Source of the DNA: Candidatus Thiobius zoothamnicola
GTDB lineage: Bacteria > Pseudomonadota > Gammaproteobacteria > Chromatiales > Chromatiaceae
Reading direction: 5' to 3'
NCBI GenBank assembly: GCA_030826945.1
Contig: JAPQLC010000015.1
Location: forward strand, 1-64,000
DNA length: 64,000 bases
In this document: positions 20,361-28,830 of the stretch, piece by piece
Numbering within the stretch: the first letter of the stretch is position 1
How the letters are laid out: the number at the start of each line of letters is the position of its first letter
The notes under the pieces: model-generated
The model's input: only the letters and a program-made list of their open reading frames with translations
Database searches by the model: none
What the model was told of the DNA's origin: nothing
Translations under genes and position numbers: made by a program

Positions 20361-22961
20361 ATGCAAGAAACCCGTCCAAACACTATTTATCTACGCGAAT
20401 ATCAGGTCCCCGTTTTTCTGGTTGATCATGTCGATCTGCAATTTATGTTGCGTGAAACGGGCAGTCGGGTGCGCTCCAGACTCCATATCCGACGCAATCC
20501 CGAGGCGGTAGATGCCAACGCCCCTCTGTTGCTGGATGGTGAAGGCTTGACGCCGATTCATTTGGCGATCAATGATCAAACCTTGGCTGAGGATGCCTGG
20601 ACTTATGATGGCGAGAAACTCACCCTCCATTCGCCGGGTGATCACTTCATATTATCCGCTGAAGTTGAAATCACGCCTGAAGATAACACGGCTCTGGAAG
20701 GCTTGTATCGCTCAAATGCCTTGTTCTGCACCCAATGTGAAGCTGAGGGCTTCCGTAAAATCACTTGGTTTCCAGATCGTCCGGACGTGATGAGCACCTT
20801 CCGCGTACGTATTGAAGCTGATAAAAGCCGTTATCCGGTATTGCTTTCTAATGGCAACCCGGGCGCAACTGGCGATCTGGATAACGGCCAACATTTTGCT
20901 GAGTGGGACGATCCGACGCCTAAACCCTGTTATTTGTTCGCGTTAGTGGCGGGTGATTTGCAGTTTATTCAGGACAAACATGTCACGCCATCGGGTCGGT
21001 CAGTTGATTTGCGTATTTATACCGAACCCGAGAATATCCGGCAATGCGATCATGCCATGCGTGCATTGCAAAATGCTATGCGTTGGGACGAAGAAAAATA
21101 CGGACGTGAATACGATTTGGATGTGTACAACATTGTCGCGGTCAATGACTTCAATATGGGTGCCATGGAAAATAAAGGGCTGAATATTTTCAATGCGCGC
21201 TTTGTTTTAGCCAGTCCGGAAACCGCGACCGATCAGGATTTCCAGAATATCGAAGGTGTGATCGCCCACGAATATTTCCACAACTGGACCGGCAATCGCA
21301 TCACCTGCCGGGACTGGTTCCAACTGTCCTTGAAAGAAGGCCTGACCGTTTATCGTGATCAGGAGTTTTCCGCTGATCAAGGCTCACGCAGCGTCAAACG
21401 CATTGAGGATGTGCGCCTGTTGCGCACCCATCAATTTGCTGAAGACGCCAGTCCGATGGCGCATCCGGTGCGACCTGACGCCTACATGGAAATTAATAAC
21501 TTCTACACCGTCACTGTGTATGAAAAAGGCGCTGAAGTGGTGCGCATGCAAGCCAACTTGCTTGGCCCTGATTTATACCGCAAAGCAACGGATCTGTACT
21601 TCTCACGGCATGATGGCCAAGCCGTCACCATTGAAGACTTTATCGCCTGTATGGCAGACGCCTCCGGGCGCGATTTGCGCCAATTCAAGCACTGGTACGA
21701 CTATGCCGGAACGCCTAAGCTGACCGTGCGGGATCAGTACGATGCAGAAACACAACGCTATATATTAACGATACAGCAACATACGCCGGACACCCCTCAA
21801 CAAACTGATAAGCCGCCCATGCATATCCCATTCGCCCTAGGCTTAGTCGGCGCGGATGGTCAGGATTTAACACCCCCCAACACCCTGCTGGAATTAACTG
21901 AAAGACAGCATGATTTTGTTTTTGACGCTATTCCAGAACGCCCCACACCTTCTTTATTACGTGGTTTCAGCGCGCCGGTAAGCGTCGATTACCCTTACAC
22001 AGACGTGCAACTCATGCACTTAATGGCTTATGACAGTGATGGCTTTAACCGTTGGGACGCGGCGCAAACTCTGTTGGGCCAAACTATTCTGAGCATGACG
22101 GCTGGCGAATCCATGCCTGATGGCCTTATGCAGGTGCTCAGTGCCACCTTATCAGCTGAATCAACGGAAGCCGCTTTGATTGCTGAAGTGCTGACTCTGC
22201 CTGACTTGGGTTATCTCAGTGACTGTATGGCAGTGGCTGATGTGGATGCTTTGCACCAAGCGCGCGAGCGCTTGCGGCGATCCATAGCAGACAACTTATC
22301 TGAGTTGATGCTGACGCATTACCAACAACTTGCTAAAACTGATACGAATGACCTCACCGCAACAGCGATTGGGCAACGTCGCCTGAAAAACAGATTATTG
22401 TGGTATCTCGCCGCCTTAGAGAGAGCTGATATCCAACAGCTGGTGATTGAGCAATATCAAGCGCAATCCAATATGACGGATGTCATCGCTGCGCTCACCC
22501 TGCTAGCTGATAGTGATGATCCAGCGCGTGAACAGGCACTGGATGATTTCGCCCAACGTTGGCGGCATGCGCCATTAGTGATGGACAAATGGTTCCAAGT
22601 CCAGGCAACCAGTCAACGCGAGAGCGTGTTGGTGGAAATTCAACAACTCATGCAGCATCCGGCCTTTTCCAGGCAAAATCCTAATAAAGTGCGTGCATTA
22701 ATTGGCGCTTTCGCCAATGCGAATCCACGACGTTTTCACGCCGCAGATGGATCAGGCTATCGCTTTATCAGTGAACAAGTACGCGAACTGGATGCGACGA
22801 ATCCGCAGATTGCGGCGCGTCTGTTACGCAGCTTATCCCGTTGGCGACGGTATGATGCAGACCGGCAACAACAGATGCGTGAAGCCTTGCAATACATTCT
22901 GGCTGCCAATGTCTCCAAAGATGTTTACGAAATCGCCGCCAAAAGTTTAGAGGTATCTTAA
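20361..22961 (+). CDS. pepN: aminopeptidase N
   Basis: M1-family zinc metallopeptidase that removes N-terminal residues from peptides in the cytoplasm. 866 residues, normal for proteobacterial PepN. GAMEN substrate motif at residues 267-271, zinc site HEYFH at 303-307 with the third ligand in LKEGLT (Glu326), and a long helical C-terminal domain. The stop overlaps the ATG of the following CbiX-type gene (TAATG), so the two are probably translated together. Confidence 0.95.
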   Translation: MQETRPNTIYLREYQVPVFLVDHVDLQFMLRETGSRVRSRLHIRRNPEAVDANAPLLLDGEGLTPIHLAINDQTLAEDAWTYDGEKLTLHSPGDHFILSAEVEITPEDNTALEGLYRSNALFCTQCEAEGFRKITWFPDRPDVMSTFRVRIEADKSRYPVLLSNGNPGATGDLDNGQHFAEWDDPTPKPCYLFALVAGDLQFIQDKHVTPSGRSVDLRIYTEPENIRQCDHAMRALQNAMRWDEEKYGREYDLDVYNIVAVNDFNMGAMENKGLNIFNARFVLASPETATDQDFQNIEGVIAHEYFHNWTGNRITCRDWFQLSLKEGLTVYRDQEFSADQGSRSVKRIEDVRLLRTHQFAEDASPMAHPVRPDAYMEINNFYTVTVYEKGAEVVRMQANLLGPDLYRKATDLYFSRHDGQAVTIEDFIACMADASGRDLRQFKHWYDYAGTPKLTVRDQYDAETQRYILTIQQHTPDTPQQTDKPPMHIPFALGLVGADGQDLTPPNTLLELTERQHDFVFDAIPERPTPSLLRGFSAPVSVDYPYTDVQLMHLMAYDSDGFNRWDAAQTLLGQTILSMTAGESMPDGLMQVLSATLSAESTEAALIAEVLTLPDLGYLSDCMAVADVDALHQARERLRRSIADNLSELMLTHYQQLAKTDTNDLTATAIGQRRLKNRLLWYLAALERADIQQLVIEQYQAQSNMTDVIAALTLLADSDDPAREQALDDFAQRWRHAPLVMDKWFQVQATSQRESVLVEIQQLMQHPAFSRQNPNKVRALIGAFANANPRRFHAADGSGYRFISEQVRELDATNPQIAARLLRSLSRWRRYDADRQQQMREALQYILAANVSKDVYEIAAKSLEVS

Positions 22962-23332
22962 TGAAAAACTTATTATTGATCGCTCACGGCAGCCGTAGGG
23001 ATGCATCCAATGACGAAGTGCGTGCGCTCACCCAGCTTTTGGCCCAATGCGCGGAAGACCGTTATGACAGGGTGGATTGTGGTTTTCTGGAATTGGCTGA
23101 ACCCTCCATCCCGGATGGCATCCAGCAATGCATTGATGCGGGAGCCACCGAAATTGTGATACTCCCCTACTTTTTATCGGCGGGTCGGCACGTCGCCGAA
23201 GACATTCCCAATGCCGTAAAAATCAAACAGGATGAATACCCTCACATCTCAATCCATATCGCCAATTACTTAGGTCAGGCTGAGGAAATTCCTGATTTGT
23301 TATTCCGCATCGCAAAAAGCTCTGGATCCTGA
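22961..23332 (+). CDS. CbiX/SirB-type chelatase domain protein
   Basis: 123 residues, one domain of the CbiX fold, the short class of sirohydrochlorin cobalto- or ferrochelatases. Motifs: LLIAHGSRRDASN (metal-site His), GFLELAEPSI, and IVILPYFLSAGRHVAEDIP with the second His. It would insert cobalt or iron into sirohydrochlorin, or act as a homologue of unknown specificity. It overlaps the pepN stop by one base. Confidence 0.85.
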   Translation: MKNLLLIAHGSRRDASNDEVRALTQLLAQCAEDRYDRVDCGFLELAEPSIPDGIQQCIDAGATEIVILPYFLSAGRHVAEDIPNAVKIKQDEYPHISIHIANYLGQAEEIPDLLFRIAKSSGS

Positions 23333-23495
23333 AGATAATCCTGCCGGGTGCTTTGCTCAGAAAGCGTGATGCCATTCGCAACTTTGTTCTGAACTGGAAT
23401 CGTCTAATTTAGATAATTAAATTTGGAATATAAATACGAGAGAAATCGTATGAAAAATCCGTTCTGATTTCATTTCTATGGTAAATAACTTTAGT
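23333..23495. other. intergenic stretch before the REP cluster
   Basis: No gene is supported from the cbiX stop to the first REP-like palindrome. The whole 375-base gap to the transposase start (23333-23707) is otherwise made of REP-like units. Confidence 0.5.
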
Positions 23496-23525
23496 GTGGA
23501 GGCTTACCCGCCCTATGGGCTTAAG
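23496..23525. repeat. REP-like palindromic unit 1
   Basis: GGAGGCTTACCCGCCC then TATGGGC. It belongs to the same family as the units at 23608, 24315, 24732 and 26177, which share the core CCCGCCCTA(C/T)GGGC or its complement. A small extra hairpin (AAGAAG / CTTCTT) follows at about 23522-23538. Confidence 0.6.
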
Positions 23526-23607
23526 AAGTATGCTTCTTATTATCTTTTCTTGTCGTGAAATGCACGTAAAGCGCAAAAGCAGTGCCTAGAAAAACAACAA
23601 TGAGCAG

Positions 23608-23702
23608 TGTAGGGCGGGAAAGCCTCCCACTAAAGCCGTTTTCAATACAAATCGAAATCGCTGAAATAGCTTTGGTGCGGAAGCGCATCCCGCCTTCTGG
23701 GC
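23608..23702. repeat. REP-like palindromic units 2 and 3
   Basis: TAGGGCGGGAAAGCCTCCC at 23608-23629 is in inverse orientation to unit 1. GTGCGGAAGCGCATCCCGCC with TTCTGGGC lies at 23676-23702. The second ends six bases before the transposase ATG, as is common for transposases that act on their own REP elements. Confidence 0.6.
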
Positions 23703-23707
23703 AAATA

Positions 23708-24274
23708 ATGTACCGTAAAACCAAGCTGCAAAAGTTACACTTGCTTTATGCCAAATTAAATACGTGCCTTGTTCCCGGTGGCACCTTTTTCTTCACTGTT
23801 GCATTACTTGAACGCAAACGGAGCCTATTGACCGAGCATGTCGATGATTTGCGCCTGGTTTTTTCCGCCGCAAGGAAACATCGGCCTTTTATTATTGACG
23901 CCATTGTGATTTTACCCGACCACCTGCATTGCATCTGGACTCTGCCGCCAGGGTACAGTGATTTTTCAACCCGTTGGCACGACATCAAATTCCGTTTCGC
24001 CGCCAAAATACCGCATGGTGAAAGGCGTTCAATACGTCGGCAAAATAAAGGCGAACGGGGTATTTGGCAACGTCGTTTTTGGGAGCATGTGATTCGTGAC
24101 GGGCAGGATTTATCACGGCATATTGATTATATCCATTACAATCCGGTCAAACACGGTCATGTTGACCGGGTCACTGATTGGCCGTATTCCAGTTTCCATC
24201 GTTATGTCCGGTTGGGAGTTTTGCCGCAGAATTGGGCAGCTGGTGAGGAGGTCAGGCAAATGGATGTGGAGTGA
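23708..24274 (+). CDS. REP-associated tyrosine transposase (RAYT, Y1 family)
   Basis: About 188 residues from ATG 23708. Y1-type HUH nuclease: PDHLHCIW carries the HxH metal site and HIDYIHYNPVKHG carries the nucleophilic tyrosine region; WPYSSFHRYV is a hallmark of the RAYT branch. An upstream extension of the frame reads through REP sequence and is rejected. Single-copy RAYTs are thought to mobilise REP palindromes. REP-like units flank it on both sides. No intact IS ends are seen. Confidence 0.88.
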   Translation: MYRKTKLQKLHLLYAKLNTCLVPGGTFFFTVALLERKRSLLTEHVDDLRLVFSAARKHRPFIIDAIVILPDHLHCIWTLPPGYSDFSTRWHDIKFRFAAKIPHGERRSIRRQNKGERGIWQRRFWEHVIRDGQDLSRHIDYIHYNPVKHGHVDRVTDWPYSSFHRYVRLGVLPQNWAAGEEVRQMDVE

Positions 24275-24314
24275 GTCGAAAATTTTATTTCGATGAATGT
24301 GGGTTTAAACGCGG

Positions 24315-24360
24315 AAGGCGGGATGCGCCTGTCATACAGGCTTTCCCGCCCTACGGGCTA
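24315..24360. repeat. REP-like palindromic unit 4
   Basis: GGCGGGATGCGCCTGTC then ATACAGGCTTTCCCGCCC and TACGGGC. It is nearly identical in layout to the unit at 24732, with an inner CCTGT / ACAGG pairing. It lies 40 bases after the RAYT stop. Confidence 0.75.
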
Positions 24361-24441
24361 AGCTTTTCGTGTTGCGTCTATGGCAAGATAGGTGATAAAC
24401 AGACCTGCGCCCACCAATAATAGACTAATAAATATCTCCAT
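24358..24441 (-). CDS. 27-residue single-span membrane microprotein
   Basis: ATG 24439-24441 to TAG 24358-24360. The peptide MEIFISLLLVGAGLFITYLA followed by a short polar tail (IDATRKA) is one hydrophobic helix. GAGGA lies ten bases upstream, and the stop of the preceding small membrane-protein gene is two bases before the ATG, so they form an operon. Function unknown. The last codon abuts REP unit 4. Confidence 0.5.
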   Translation of the reverse strand: MEIFISLLLVGAGLFITYLAIDATRKA

Positions 24442-24443
24442 CT

Positions 24444-24669
24444 TTACATATCCTCAAGTTGGGTGATTTTATGTTCTATCTTGTTGTGCAAAACCCAGCA
24501 GCCAACAAAGATTGAAACAAGCGCCGTGACAGCACTAAAAATCAAAAAATGATTCTCCGTATCGAAATGCGTAATCAGCCATCCCATTAAACTGACAGCT
24601 GTTATGATTAAAACACCAAGCCATTTTCAAATAGGCGATTTGTTCTTTGGAACGATCAAGTTTTGACAT
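24444..24669 (-). pseudogene. two-span small membrane protein, frameshifted in an A run
   Basis: The reading MSKLDRSKEQIAYLK starts at ATG 24669. If one A is removed from the following AAAA run, the frame continues WLGVLIITAVSLMGWLI, then a polar loop, a second hydrophobic helix (FSAVTALVSIFVGCWVL) and a charged tail ending EDM at 24444. The family, as I recall it, comprises short two-helix proteins starting with a similar KEQIAYLK motif. Length 226 bases (3n+1) agrees with a single inserted base. The annotated state is broken unless this is a sequencing slip or a programmed shift. Confidence 0.55.
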
Positions 24670-24731
24670 GGTTTTGGTTTGGTGTATTCAGATGATGCGA
24701 TTGACTTTATGTCAAGTTGTTTAAACACAAA

Positions 24732-24776
24732 ATGCGGGATGCGTCTGTCATGCAGGCTTTCCCGCCCTACGGGCTT
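24732..24776. repeat. REP-like palindromic unit 5
   Basis: TGCGGGATGCGTCTGTC then ATGCAGGCTTTCCCGCCC and TACGGGC, a close copy of unit 4. It lies immediately downstream of the pentapeptide-repeat gene stop on that gene's strand. Confidence 0.75.
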
Positions 24777-24791
24777 TCACGTCCTACGGCT

Positions 24792-25646
24792 CTACGTTTC
24801 TATATTTAGATAGTCAGGAAGTATGGTTTTATCTTTTCGAGCTTTCTCAATTCCTTTGCATTTGTCTAAATTCTCAGTTTTAGAGAAATCCGATTTCATT
24901 ATTTCTGTATTCTCATTAAAAACAGCATTCTGGAAATCAGACTCATGGAAAATTGAACCAACCAAATTGCTGTTAGAAAAGTCTGTATTTTCAAATACAC
25001 AGTCATAGAAACAAGAATCTGACAAGTTAAAGTCTATCAGTCTAGCCCGACTAAAATCTGCGTAGGGAAGATAGATGTTAGATAAGTCATATTTCTTCCT
25101 GTTTGAATCTTTTTCAAATTCAAAATGTTCTTTTTTACTTAATTCACGAATTGTTGCAACAGCCGCTTCAATATCTATGTTGAGGATATTATCTTCTTTT
25201 TCATCTTTTGATTCACCAGTGTTTTCTTCTTTACCTCTTGATTTATCACAGACTTCGCCTTCAGATCTTTTTTGATTATGCCGGATAAAGGCGCAAAGCG
25301 TATTAACAATTACTATCAATTCACTAGGATTGGTTTCTGCAATTTTTCCTAACGCATAAATTGCGCCTTGGCGTACCGCTTCGCTATCTTTTCCCAACAG
25401 TTCAATAGATTTGGCAAAGGTTTCAGCAAGTAAACGATCATCATCTGTTTTATTTTGTTTTTTCAGTGATTGTGTGCGTTCGTAGGCAAGATACAAACCA
25501 GCAACTACCAAAGGAAACGCTAATAGATATGCCAACCCCCTTGTTGCTTCTTCATATATAGATGTTACACAAAAAGAAATATACCCCCAACTCCCTACAA
25601 ATAATATCGCAATAATCCAAATGGATACTTTCTTAAGTGTAGACAT
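24792..25646 (-). CDS. membrane-anchored pentapeptide-repeat protein
   Basis: 284 residues. Two N-terminal transmembrane helices (about 7-30 and 37-55) are followed by a HEAT-like stretch (AVRQGAIYALGKIAE), an acidic low-complexity linker (about 125-160), then pentapeptide-like repeats from about 195 (YADFSRARLIDFNLSD, FENTDFSNSNLVGS, ESDFQNAVFN). Such proteins occur in stress or defence settings, but no activity can be assigned. The gene is clearly more AT-rich than its neighbours, suggesting transfer. Its ATG directly follows the stop of the upstream GRDP-like gene (TAG-ATG). Confidence 0.75.
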   Translation of the reverse strand: MSTLKKVSIWIIAILFVGSWGYISFCVTSIYEEATRGLAYLLAFPLVVAGLYLAYERTQSLKKQNKTDDDRLLAETFAKSIELLGKDSEAVRQGAIYALGKIAETNPSELIVIVNTLCAFIRHNQKRSEGEVCDKSRGKEENTGESKDEKEDNILNIDIEAAVATIRELSKKEHFEFEKDSNRKKYDLSNIYLPYADFSRARLIDFNLSDSCFYDCVFENTDFSNSNLVGSIFHESDFQNAVFNENTEIMKSDFSKTENLDKCKGIEKARKDKTILPDYLNIET

Positions 25647-26138
25647 CTACGCATGTAACTGGTAGTCAGAAAATGAAGGACGTTTTTGCATAAAAACATC
25701 ATTGCCTTCAATTCTTCTGCCGCAATTGGGGCAACGTTTGCTGCTTTGCCACAAGTGTTCAGGCAGGGTTATAAATTCACGGATATACAGTTCTTTGGTT
25801 TGCTTCCAGGCCATTTCCAGGTTGTTGGCGTCTTGTTCATCCCGCATACCGAAATAGGGAAAATGGTGTAAAAAGTAGCCGAAGCATGCTTCACAGTCTT
25901 GCGCATATTTTTGCGTGTCCAGGATATGCAGGTGCCAAAAATCATCTACCTGAGTTGATGGCACGATGGCGATATTCGGGGTTTGCAGGCATAGAACCAG
26001 GAATTTTCTGTATTCGTCAGAAACTTCCAGAGCGTAGTCAAATGACCAACCCAGTCCTTCTTCTTGATCCATTGCCTTGATCACAATGGGTTCCAGGTCG
26101 AGTTGTTGCAGTATGTAGTCTTGGTGTTGCTTGAGCAT
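25647..26138 (-). CDS. GRDP-like protein with zinc-finger-like CxxC tail
   Basis: 163 residues resembling the glycine-rich domain-containing-protein-like family (PF07173): QVDDFWHLHILDTQKYAQDC and FLHHFPYFGMRDE are its two signatures. A C-terminal CPNCGRRI adds a CxxC that may bind zinc with upstream Cys. The family has no established biochemical role. It forms a tight two-gene unit with the pentapeptide-repeat protein downstream. A REP-like unit lies just upstream of its start. Confidence 0.7.
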   Translation of the reverse strand: MLKQHQDYILQQLDLEPIVIKAMDQEEGLGWSFDYALEVSDEYRKFLVLCLQTPNIAIVPSTQVDDFWHLHILDTQKYAQDCEACFGYFLHHFPYFGMRDEQDANNLEMAWKQTKELYIREFITLPEHLWQSSKRCPNCGRRIEGNDVFMQKRPSFSDYQLHA

Positions 26139-26176
26139 GGAGTTGCCTCGTTGGTTCTTGCAGTGATATAACGCAA

Positions 26177-26205
26177 AAGGCGGGATACGCTACGCTTTCC
26201 CGCCC
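26177..26205. repeat. REP-like palindromic unit 6
   Basis: GGCGGGATACGCTACGC then TTTCCCGCC. This shorter relative of units 4 and 5 sits between the GRDP-like gene start and the fccB stop. Confidence 0.6.
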
Positions 26206-26236
26206 GGTTGGTTACTGATTCTAGCCGATAAATCCC

Positions 26237-27541
26237 TCAATAAAAAACATCCTTGGTGAAGTTGTTGTACCAACTATACGCATACTCTACATCCAGCTTG
26301 AGTTTCTCATCGGTGGCATCGGCATCAGACATCCCGCCACTGTCGGGTACAGCATCAATGCTATTGCCATCGTCGGACAGTCGGTACACGGCTAATACGG
26401 AGATCGCATAGTCGTGATCCACGATGCTGTAGCAGGTGTTGCTGAATGCTGGGTTGCCAGGCTCGCGTCCGTTCAGCAGATCAGATATTGCAAAGGCGCA
26501 GGCCTTGGCTTCGGAGTTTGCGGCGAAGCCTGATTTGGGTAGGTTGGTCGCGGTGCAGGCGTCGCCGATGATATGGATATCTTGATGACGTGTGGATTCG
26601 AAGGTTTGACGATTGACCGGGCACCAGCCAGTTTCATCGGTCAGGTCGGCTTGGAACGCGATGGCTCCAGCCTTTTGCGGCGGTATCACATTCAGCACGT
26701 CGGCGGAGACTACATCGCCGAATTCGGTGTAGGCGGTGCGTGCTGCTGCATCCACCCGCACCACACCAGCGGCATCATCACCCGAGCGCCATTCGATCAT
26801 CGCGTCTGCGGTCTGGTAGCCGTAGCGGCGTTGCCAGGCCAGTTCAAACAGGGATTTTTTGGCGAAGCTGGTTTTTGGATCCAGGATGATGACCTTTGAG
26901 TTTGGTTTGTGTTGCTTCAGGTACATCGCGATCTGGCTGGCGCGTTCATAGGGTGCGGGCGGGCAACGGTACGGGTTGGGTGGGGCCGCGATGACCACCA
27001 AGCCGCCATTGTCCATGTCCACCAGTTGTTGGCGCAGGGTCAGGGTTTGGTTGCCGGCCTTCCAGGCGTGCGGCGCGATTTCCGCCGCTGCCTCGCTGTA
27101 GCCTTCAATATCTGTGTAGCGGAAGTCGATGCCGGGTGCGACGATGCATTTGTCATAGTCGATCTGCGCGCCGCCTGCCGTGCTGATGCGGTGTTGCGTC
27201 GGATCAATGGAGGTGACTTGGTCATGCACCATCTGCACGCCATGTTGGGTTAGACCGGTGTAGCCAAAGCGCAGGCTGTCCAGTTCGCGCGTCCCGCTCA
27301 GCACCTCGTTGCTCATGTAGCAGGTCAGATAGTCCGCGTTTTGTTCGATCAAGGTGACTTGCAGGCTGGGGTCGGCGAGGCGTAGGTATTTGGCTGCAGT
27401 CGCTCCGCCAGTACCGCCGCCGACCACCACCACGCGCGCATTTGAAGCGTGCGCCGTTTTTTGCCAGGCAATTCCTCCCAAGAGGAGTCCTGCGCCGGCC
27501 ATGGAGCGGATGAATTGTCTGCGGTTGAATGTGTTGTTCAT
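26237..27541 (-). CDS. fccB: flavocytochrome c sulfide dehydrogenase-type flavoprotein
   Basis: 434 residues. A Tat signal ([17 protein letters not shown]) directs a folded FAD protein to the periplasm. FAD motifs are [13 protein letters not shown] and [17 protein letters not shown]. Cys74 in LTCYMSNEV matches the FAD-linked Cys42 of the Allochromatium enzyme. Cys193 ([10 protein letters not shown]) and Cys370 (SNTCYS) match its redox disulfide once the signal is subtracted. Known members oxidise sulfide to sulfur with a small dihaem partner, fccA. No fccA is present; the gene starts 9 bases after a DUF1552 gene and follows a tetrahaem CBM2 protein. Sulfide or another donor could be the substrate. 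Confidence 0.85.
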   Translation of the reverse strand: MNNTFNRRQFIRSMAGAGLLLGGIAWQKTAHASNARVVVVGGGTGGATAAKYLRLADPSLQVTLIEQNADYLTCYMSNEVLSGTRELDSLRFGYTGLTQHGVQMVHDQVTSIDPTQHRISTAGGAQIDYDKCIVAPGIDFRYTDIEGYSEAAAEIAPHAWKAGNQTLTLRQQLVDMDNGGLVVIAAPPNPYRCPPAPYERASQIAMYLKQHKPNSKVIILDPKTSFAKKSLFELAWQRRYGYQTADAMIEWRSGDDAAGVVRVDAAARTAYTEFGDVVSADVLNVIPPQKAGAIAFQADLTDETGWCPVNRQTFESTRHQDIHIIGDACTATNLPKSGFAANSEAKACAFAISDLLNGREPGNPAFSNTCYSIVDHDYAISVLAVYRLSDDGNSIDAVPDSGGMSDADATDEKLKLDVEYAYSWYNNFTKDVFY

Positions 27542-27549
27542 GTTGTTTA

Positions 27550-28830
27550 CTACCCCATCAAGCCGGGTAATTCACCGGGTGTATCGTCAGTATTGCCAAA
27601 TTGGTTGATCGGTACACCCATGAATTGGGCGATTGAGACCAATATTTTGTTGTGCGCGGCATTGTCGTAGGTCAGATAACGACCCGTCTGAATGCCGCCT
27701 GCACGACCGCCAGCCAATACGAAGGGCATGTTGACATGGTTGTGCCAGGACGAGTGGCCTAGTTCGGAGCACAGGAACAGTACGGTGTTGTCCAGCAAAG
27801 TGCCATTGCCATCCGGGTAGGTTGCCAGTTGTTCGATCAGGATGGCGAACCGGTCCACGAACCAAGCCTTGATCAGGTCAAAATGTGAGTCAAAGTCGTG
27901 CGATGCTTGATGGCATGGTTTGGAGCTGCCGCTTTCGGGTACTGCCAGCGGAGTTACCGGATAAGCCCATTTCAAAGTGACCACCCGGGTCAAATTACAA
28001 GCCAGGGCGCGCACGGCGATGTCGGTTTGTAACGCACCGACTATTGGCGCGTTCGCATGGTTCATATATTCATTGCCATACGCATCACTGGTGACCATGA
28101 AGCCTTGTTGGTTGAATCCACTGGTATCACAGGTTGCTCCGCTGTCGCCTGTGGATAATCGCCGTTCCAGCGTGCGTAAGGATTCCAAGTGGTAGTCCAG
28201 CTTTTCGCGTTCGATAGTTCCCAATCGGGCTTTGAGTTGATTGACTTCATTCAGCGCATTGTCGATCACACTCAGGCGACGTGTATTTTGCGATTGATTG
28301 CCAGCATCTGAACCAAATAGCGTTTCGAATACTGCCAGTGGATTGTCTTCGGTCGGGATTGGGCTGCCGTCTGCGCCATAGGTGATCGGTTTGCTCCATT
28401 CATTGCCGATCACGCCGAGGTTCAAAAAAGGGCGTTGACTCTGGTTGCGGAAATAATTGCCCAGATAGACATCCAGACTGGCTCCTAAGCCGTGGGAATG
28501 GCCAGAGCCGCCGGTCAACACTTTGCGCATACCACCTTCATGGGTGCCACCGCTGCCGTACATTTCGATGCCTTGCAAAAATACGCAGTGCTGTTTGACC
28601 CGCTCCAGTGGCTGGGTCATGGTTGGCAGTTGAAAGTTGGTCTCTGTACCCGTCGGGTGCCATGAGTTTGGATTACAGCCGTTCGGGATGTACACGAAGA
28701 TGGCGCGACGTGGGCTGGTCGCATCAGCCAGAGCTGGGCGCACCAGCGGTAGAGCGGCTGCGCTGAGGCCGCCAATACCAAGCAATTTGAGGAATCGGCG
28801 GCGGTCAGGAGAAAGTGCGTCCTGATTCAT
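27550..28830 (-). CDS. Tat-exported DUF1552 protein
   Basis: 426 residues with a twin-arginine signal ([20 protein letters not shown]) and the DUF1552 fold, which appears related to alkaline-phosphatase-like DUF1501 proteins. Motifs: [26 protein letters not shown] and [24 protein letters not shown]1552 genes are regularly paired with DUF1592/1588 haem proteins in planctomycetes, myxobacteria and some gammaproteobacteria, as here. No enzymatic activity is established. The ATG overlaps the upstream gene's stop by one base, so the two are cotranslated. Periplasmic. Confidence 0.85.
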   Translation of the reverse strand: MNQDALSPDRRRFLKLLGIGGLSAAALPLVRPALADATSPRRAIFVYIPNGCNPNSWHPTGTETNFQLPTMTQPLERVKQHCVFLQGIEMYGSGGTHEGGMRKVLTGGSGHSHGLGASLDVYLGNYFRNQSQRPFLNLGVIGNEWSKPITYGADGSPIPTEDNPLAVFETLFGSDAGNQSQNTRRLSVIDNALNEVNQLKARLGTIEREKLDYHLESLRTLERRLSTGDSGATCDTSGFNQQGFMVTSDAYGNEYMNHANAPIVGALQTDIAVRALACNLTRVVTLKWAYPVTPLAVPESGSSKPCHQASHDFDSHFDLIKAWFVDRFAILIEQLATYPDGNGTLLDNTVLFLCSELGHSSWHNHVNMPFVLAGGRAGGIQTGRYLTYDNAAHNKILVSIAQFMGVPINQFGNTDDTPGELPGLMG

